The position numbers were made by a program, and so were the translations under genes. The notes beneath the pieces are model-generated. The model saw only the letters and a list, made by a program, of their open reading frames with translations. It was not told where the DNA came from and ran no database searches. Shown piece by piece: positions 6,685-8,206 of a DNA stretch of 8,206 bases (within the stretch, counting starts at the first letter, position 1; the number at the start of each line of letters is the position of its first letter). Source of the DNA: JAZMZS01 sp045580775 (lineage in GTDB: Bacteria; Bacillota; Clostridia; Oscillospirales; CAG-272); the NCBI GenBank assembly GCA_045580775.1, contig JAZNOK010000038.1, positions 1 to 8,206 on the forward strand, in the 5' to 3' direction.

Positions 6685-7203
6685 ATGTATAAGATTGACG
6701 ATGCTGTGATATACGGTACTGACGGTATATGTAAGATAGTTGATATAGCTCAGCGATGCTTCAATGGAACTGAGCAAGAATACTATATTCTCAAGCCTCT
6801 CACTAAAAACGGTTCGACGATCATGATCCCTACAAAGAACGAGATGCTGGTGTCGCGAATGAGAAAACTTCTGACCGCAGACGAGGTAAATGCTTTGATA
6901 GAGAGTATTCCGAGTGAACAGGGACTTGATTGGGTGGATGATGACAAACAGAGAAAAGAAACTTATCGGCGGGTGCTTTTGCATGGCGACAGATCTGAGC
7001 TTATCAGACTCATCAAGGTGATCTATGAGCACGGCGAAAGCCAAAAAAAGATCGGCAAGAAGCTTCACGCTTGTGATGAGCGTTTTCTGTCAGATGCGGA
7101 AAAGCTTCTCTATGATGAGTTCTCTTTGGTTCTTGGAATACAGAGAGAGCAGATCCTTGACTACATTACAGAAAGGGCAAACCTCGAGCCTAAGCAAGCT
7201 TGA
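6685..7203 (+). CDS. CarD-family transcriptional regulator (RNA polymerase-binding)
   Basis: Protein of 172 residues with GGAGG nine bases before the ATG. Residues ~1-60 match the Tudor-like RNA polymerase interaction domain of CarD/CdnL/TRCF proteins (YKIDDAVIYGTDGICKI, YYILKPL, STIMIPT). Residues ~65-165 form the helical C-terminal DNA-binding domain (DWVDDDKQRKETYRR, GDRSELIRLIKVIY, KKLHACDERFLSDAEKLLYDEF). Trp83 sits where the mycobacterial protein has the Trp that wedges into the minor groove at the upstream edge of the -10 element. CarD proteins bind the beta subunit of RNA polymerase and stabilise open complexes, notably at rRNA promoters in mycobacteria. Length and domain order are normal for Firmicutes members. 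It lies 0.6 kb upstream of two strong rRNA promoters, so a local target is possible but unproven. It may also be one of several CarD paralogues in this genome. Confidence 0.9.
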   Translation: MYKIDDAVIYGTDGICKIVDIAQRCFNGTEQEYYILKPLTKNGSTIMIPTKNEMLVSRMRKLLTADEVNALIESIPSEQGLDWVDDDKQRKETYRRVLLHGDRSELIRLIKVIYEHGESQKKIGKKLHACDERFLSDAEKLLYDEFSLVLGIQREQILDYITERANLEPKQA

Positions 7204-7371
7204 TCGCACTGTTTGACAAAAAACGATAAATATTACCATTCATATAATCCTGTTTTGTGTTTACAATAATAGCAGAGGAAGCGAAAAGCACTTTGACAGA
7301 GACAGAAATCTCGTATATGTACTTTGCGTTATCCTCATTAATATAGATACCAAACACAGGAGAAATTCAAA
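7204..7371 (+). promoter_or_regulatory. Intergenic region with candidate promoter of the spore protein gene
   Basis: I see no hairpin terminator after the carD-like gene. GTATA (7313-7317) and CATTAAT (7336-7342), 18 bases apart, partly fit the sporulation sigma-G pattern GHATR-N17/18-CATWHTA: the -35 is complete and the -10 matches 5 of 7. Other candidates are TTGACA at 7293-7298, which lacks a good -10 at normal spacing, and TTGACA at 7213-7218, whose TATAAT at 7243 is 24 bases away and so too far. Sigma-G control is expected for this gene family, which is why I prefer the first. Confidence 0.35.
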
Positions 7372-7572
7372 ATGGCAAGCAACAAGTCACTTGTCCCCGA
7401 GGCAAAGGCAGCTCTTGATCAGTTCAAGATGGAAGCTGCAAACGAAGTCGGAGTAAATCTTACCCAGGGCTACAACGGTAACCTTACCTCTAAGCAGGCA
7501 GGCTCTATCGGCGGTCAGATGGTTAAGAAGATGGTAGAGAAGTACGAGAATGATATCAAGGGAACAAAGTAA
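7372..7572 (+). CDS. Alpha/beta-type small acid-soluble spore protein (SASP)
   Basis: Protein of 66 residues with AGGAG (7358-7362) nine bases before the ATG. It is a full-length member of the alpha/beta SASP family: LVPEAKAALDQFKMEAANEVGV, then GYNGNLTSKQAGSIGGQMVKKMV, which are the two conserved helical segments that coat DNA. KMEAANEVGV matches the germination protease (GPR) recognition site, with cleavage expected after Glu21. In dormant spores these proteins bind and protect DNA from UV and heat, and on germination they are degraded to supply amino acids. The Asn-, Gly- and Lys-rich composition is normal for the family. Expression is expected only in the developing forespore. It is unlikely to be functionally tied to the rRNA operon downstream; it marks the organism as a spore former or a recent descendant of one. 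Confidence 0.96.
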   Translation: MASNKSLVPEAKAALDQFKMEAANEVGVNLTQGYNGNLTSKQAGSIGGQMVKKMVEKYENDIKGTK

Positions 7573-7758
7573 CTCTGCAAAAGCAGATTGAACATTATTC
7601 CTAAAAAAAGCGGGTGCTCATTTGGGGCATCCGCTTTACATATTAGGCTGAAAATGCAAAACAACATGTATTGATGGTCATTTTACCGAATGTGAGGAGC
7701 GTTTTTTGCAGGGTGTTTTGTGTAAAGTGTAAAAAAGAAAAAAATGTCGAAAAAAGTG
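7573..7758. other. Spacer between spore protein gene and rRNA promoters
   Basis: No gene is supported here. It holds a small hairpin TCTGC-AAAA-GCAGA (7574-7587), the terminator at 7607-7637, and then AT-rich DNA with A-tracts (7731-7757) directly in front of the first rRNA promoter that could act as UP elements. Confidence 0.6.
7607..7637 (+). terminator. Probable terminator of the spore protein gene
   Basis: The stem AAAGCGGGTGC/GCATCCGCTTT (one G-T pair) closes over a short loop 35 bases after the stop codon. The following T-tract is short (TTT then ACATATT), so termination may be only partial on this strand; the A-run at 7603-7609 would provide U residues for transcripts coming the other way. 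Confidence 0.6.
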
Positions 7759-7787
7759 TTGACAAAAAGTTTGATTGGTGCTATACT
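7759..7787 (+). promoter_or_regulatory. rRNA operon promoter P1
   Basis: TTGACA (7759-7764) and TATACT (7782-7787) are 17 bases apart. TGC precedes the -10 box to give an extended -10, and A-tracts lie upstream. The base seven after the -10 box (7794) is G. Confidence 0.9.
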
Positions 7788-7822
7788 AACAAAGCTGTCG
7801 CGATGAGCGGAGGGAATACCGA

Positions 7823-7840
7823 GCAGGTGGAAAGACCTGC
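7823..7840 (+). other. Hairpin in the P1 leader
   Basis: The perfect stem GCAGGT/ACCTGC (7823-7828, 7835-7840) has a GGAAAG loop and lies between the two promoters, so only transcripts from P1 would contain it. A T-run occurs at 7855-7861 but is about 14 bases away, too far for a normal terminator. Confidence 0.45.
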
Positions 7841-7871
7841 GGGAAAAAGTGAAAATTTTTTCAAAAAGGTA

Positions 7872-7900
7872 TTGACAAACGCGAGTTGATGCAGTATAAT
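7872..7900 (+). promoter_or_regulatory. rRNA operon promoter P2
   Basis: TTGACA (7872-7877) and TATAAT (7895-7900) are both perfect consensus boxes, 17 bases apart, 113 bases after P1. The A/T-tract block GAAAATTTTTTC (7851-7862) lies upstream as a likely UP element. The predicted start at 7906-7907 is G. Confidence 0.93.
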
Positions 7901-8107
7901 AACAAGGTCGCTCGGCGGAAGCCCGGCGGCGTAGGTCATTGAAAATTGAACAACAAGACGAGAGATGAAACACAAAGAGCGATGCAGAAATGTATCGTGT
8001 GAGAGATCTCGAAAATTCCAGAAGAAAACACAAACCAAGCAAAAAGTATTTTAAAAGTCAGAGAGACTCTGAGAATGGTATTGTCACCTTAGGGTGAGGA
8101 TATAGAA
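7901..8107 (+). other. 16S rRNA leader with boxA-like element and processing hairpins
   Basis: TCATTGAAAATTGAACA (7936-7952) resembles the antitermination boxA region (CTTTGAAAACTGAACA-like) found in Firmicutes rRNA leaders. Short stems follow: CGATGCA/TGTATCG with a GAAA tetraloop (7980-7997), the palindrome GAGATCTC (8003-8010), CAGAG/CTCTG (8059-8071) and TCACC/GGTGA (8084-8097). Part of this stretch should pair with sequence beyond the 3' end of 16S to form the RNase III processing stem, but that partner is outside the window. Confidence 0.6.

Positions 8108-8206
<99 letters not shown>

Noticed and set aside
7213..7248. TTGACA and TATAAT after the carD-like gene read as a promoter
   Set aside because: The boxes are 24 bases apart, far beyond the 16 to 18 usual for sigma-A.
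7823..7862. GCAGGT/ACCTGC hairpin and later T-run read as an attenuator between the rRNA promoters
   Set aside because: The T-run starts about 14 bases after the stem and belongs to the A/T-rich block in front of P2; a terminator needs the run directly after the stem.
7671..8042. Open frames of 72 to 119 codons on both strands over the rRNA promoter region
   Set aside because: They cross two consensus promoters and the rRNA leader, have no ribosome binding sites, and give Phe/Lys/Ser-rich protein unlike any family I know.

Overview
The window looks like the chromosome of a spore-forming Gram-positive bacterium of the class Clostridia, probably a gut or rumen Oscillospirales/Ruminococcaceae relative. 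The evidence is strong GGAGG-type ribosome binding sites, several lipoprotein signal peptides, an alpha/beta-type small acid-soluble spore protein, a Firmicutes-type CarD protein, and the first ~99 bases of a Firmicutes-like 16S rRNA gene behind two consensus sigma-A promoters. The placement is inferred from family resemblance; no database search was possible.

Layout. Bases 1-2705 (+) hold the end of a glycoside hydrolase family 4 alpha-galactosidase and, 17 bases later, a surface lipoprotein that joins a beta-helix-like region to an SGNH/GDSL esterase domain. A perfect 20-bp inverted repeat at 2720-2761 ends this operon and also serves the convergent gene. Bases 2789-6452 (-) hold two paralogous lipoproteins, each made of a ~100-residue alpha/beta domain and a sialidase-like Asp-box propeller. 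They are separate transcription units with their own promoters, and the first has a structured 5' leader. Bases 6685-7572 (+) hold a CarD-family regulator and a spore DNA-binding protein. From 7759 onward come two tandem rRNA promoters, a ~300-base leader with hairpins and a boxA-like element, and the start of 16S rRNA.

How it fits together. The left 6.4 kb reads as part of a glycan-use locus. Three cell-surface lipoproteins (an esterase and two propeller hydrolases) would trim a decorated polysaccharide outside the cell, and a cytoplasmic NAD- and Mn-dependent alpha-galactosidase would cleave the imported oligosaccharides. No transporter or regulator gene is visible, so the substrate is unknown. 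The right 1.5 kb is housekeeping: a putative RNA polymerase-binding regulator, spore DNA protection and ribosome synthesis.

The items most worth a second look are the shared N-terminal domain of the two lipoproteins, the beta-helix/esterase fusion, the dyads around the lipoprotein promoters, the leader hairpin, and two unusual bases in a normally very conserved stretch of 16S rRNA.
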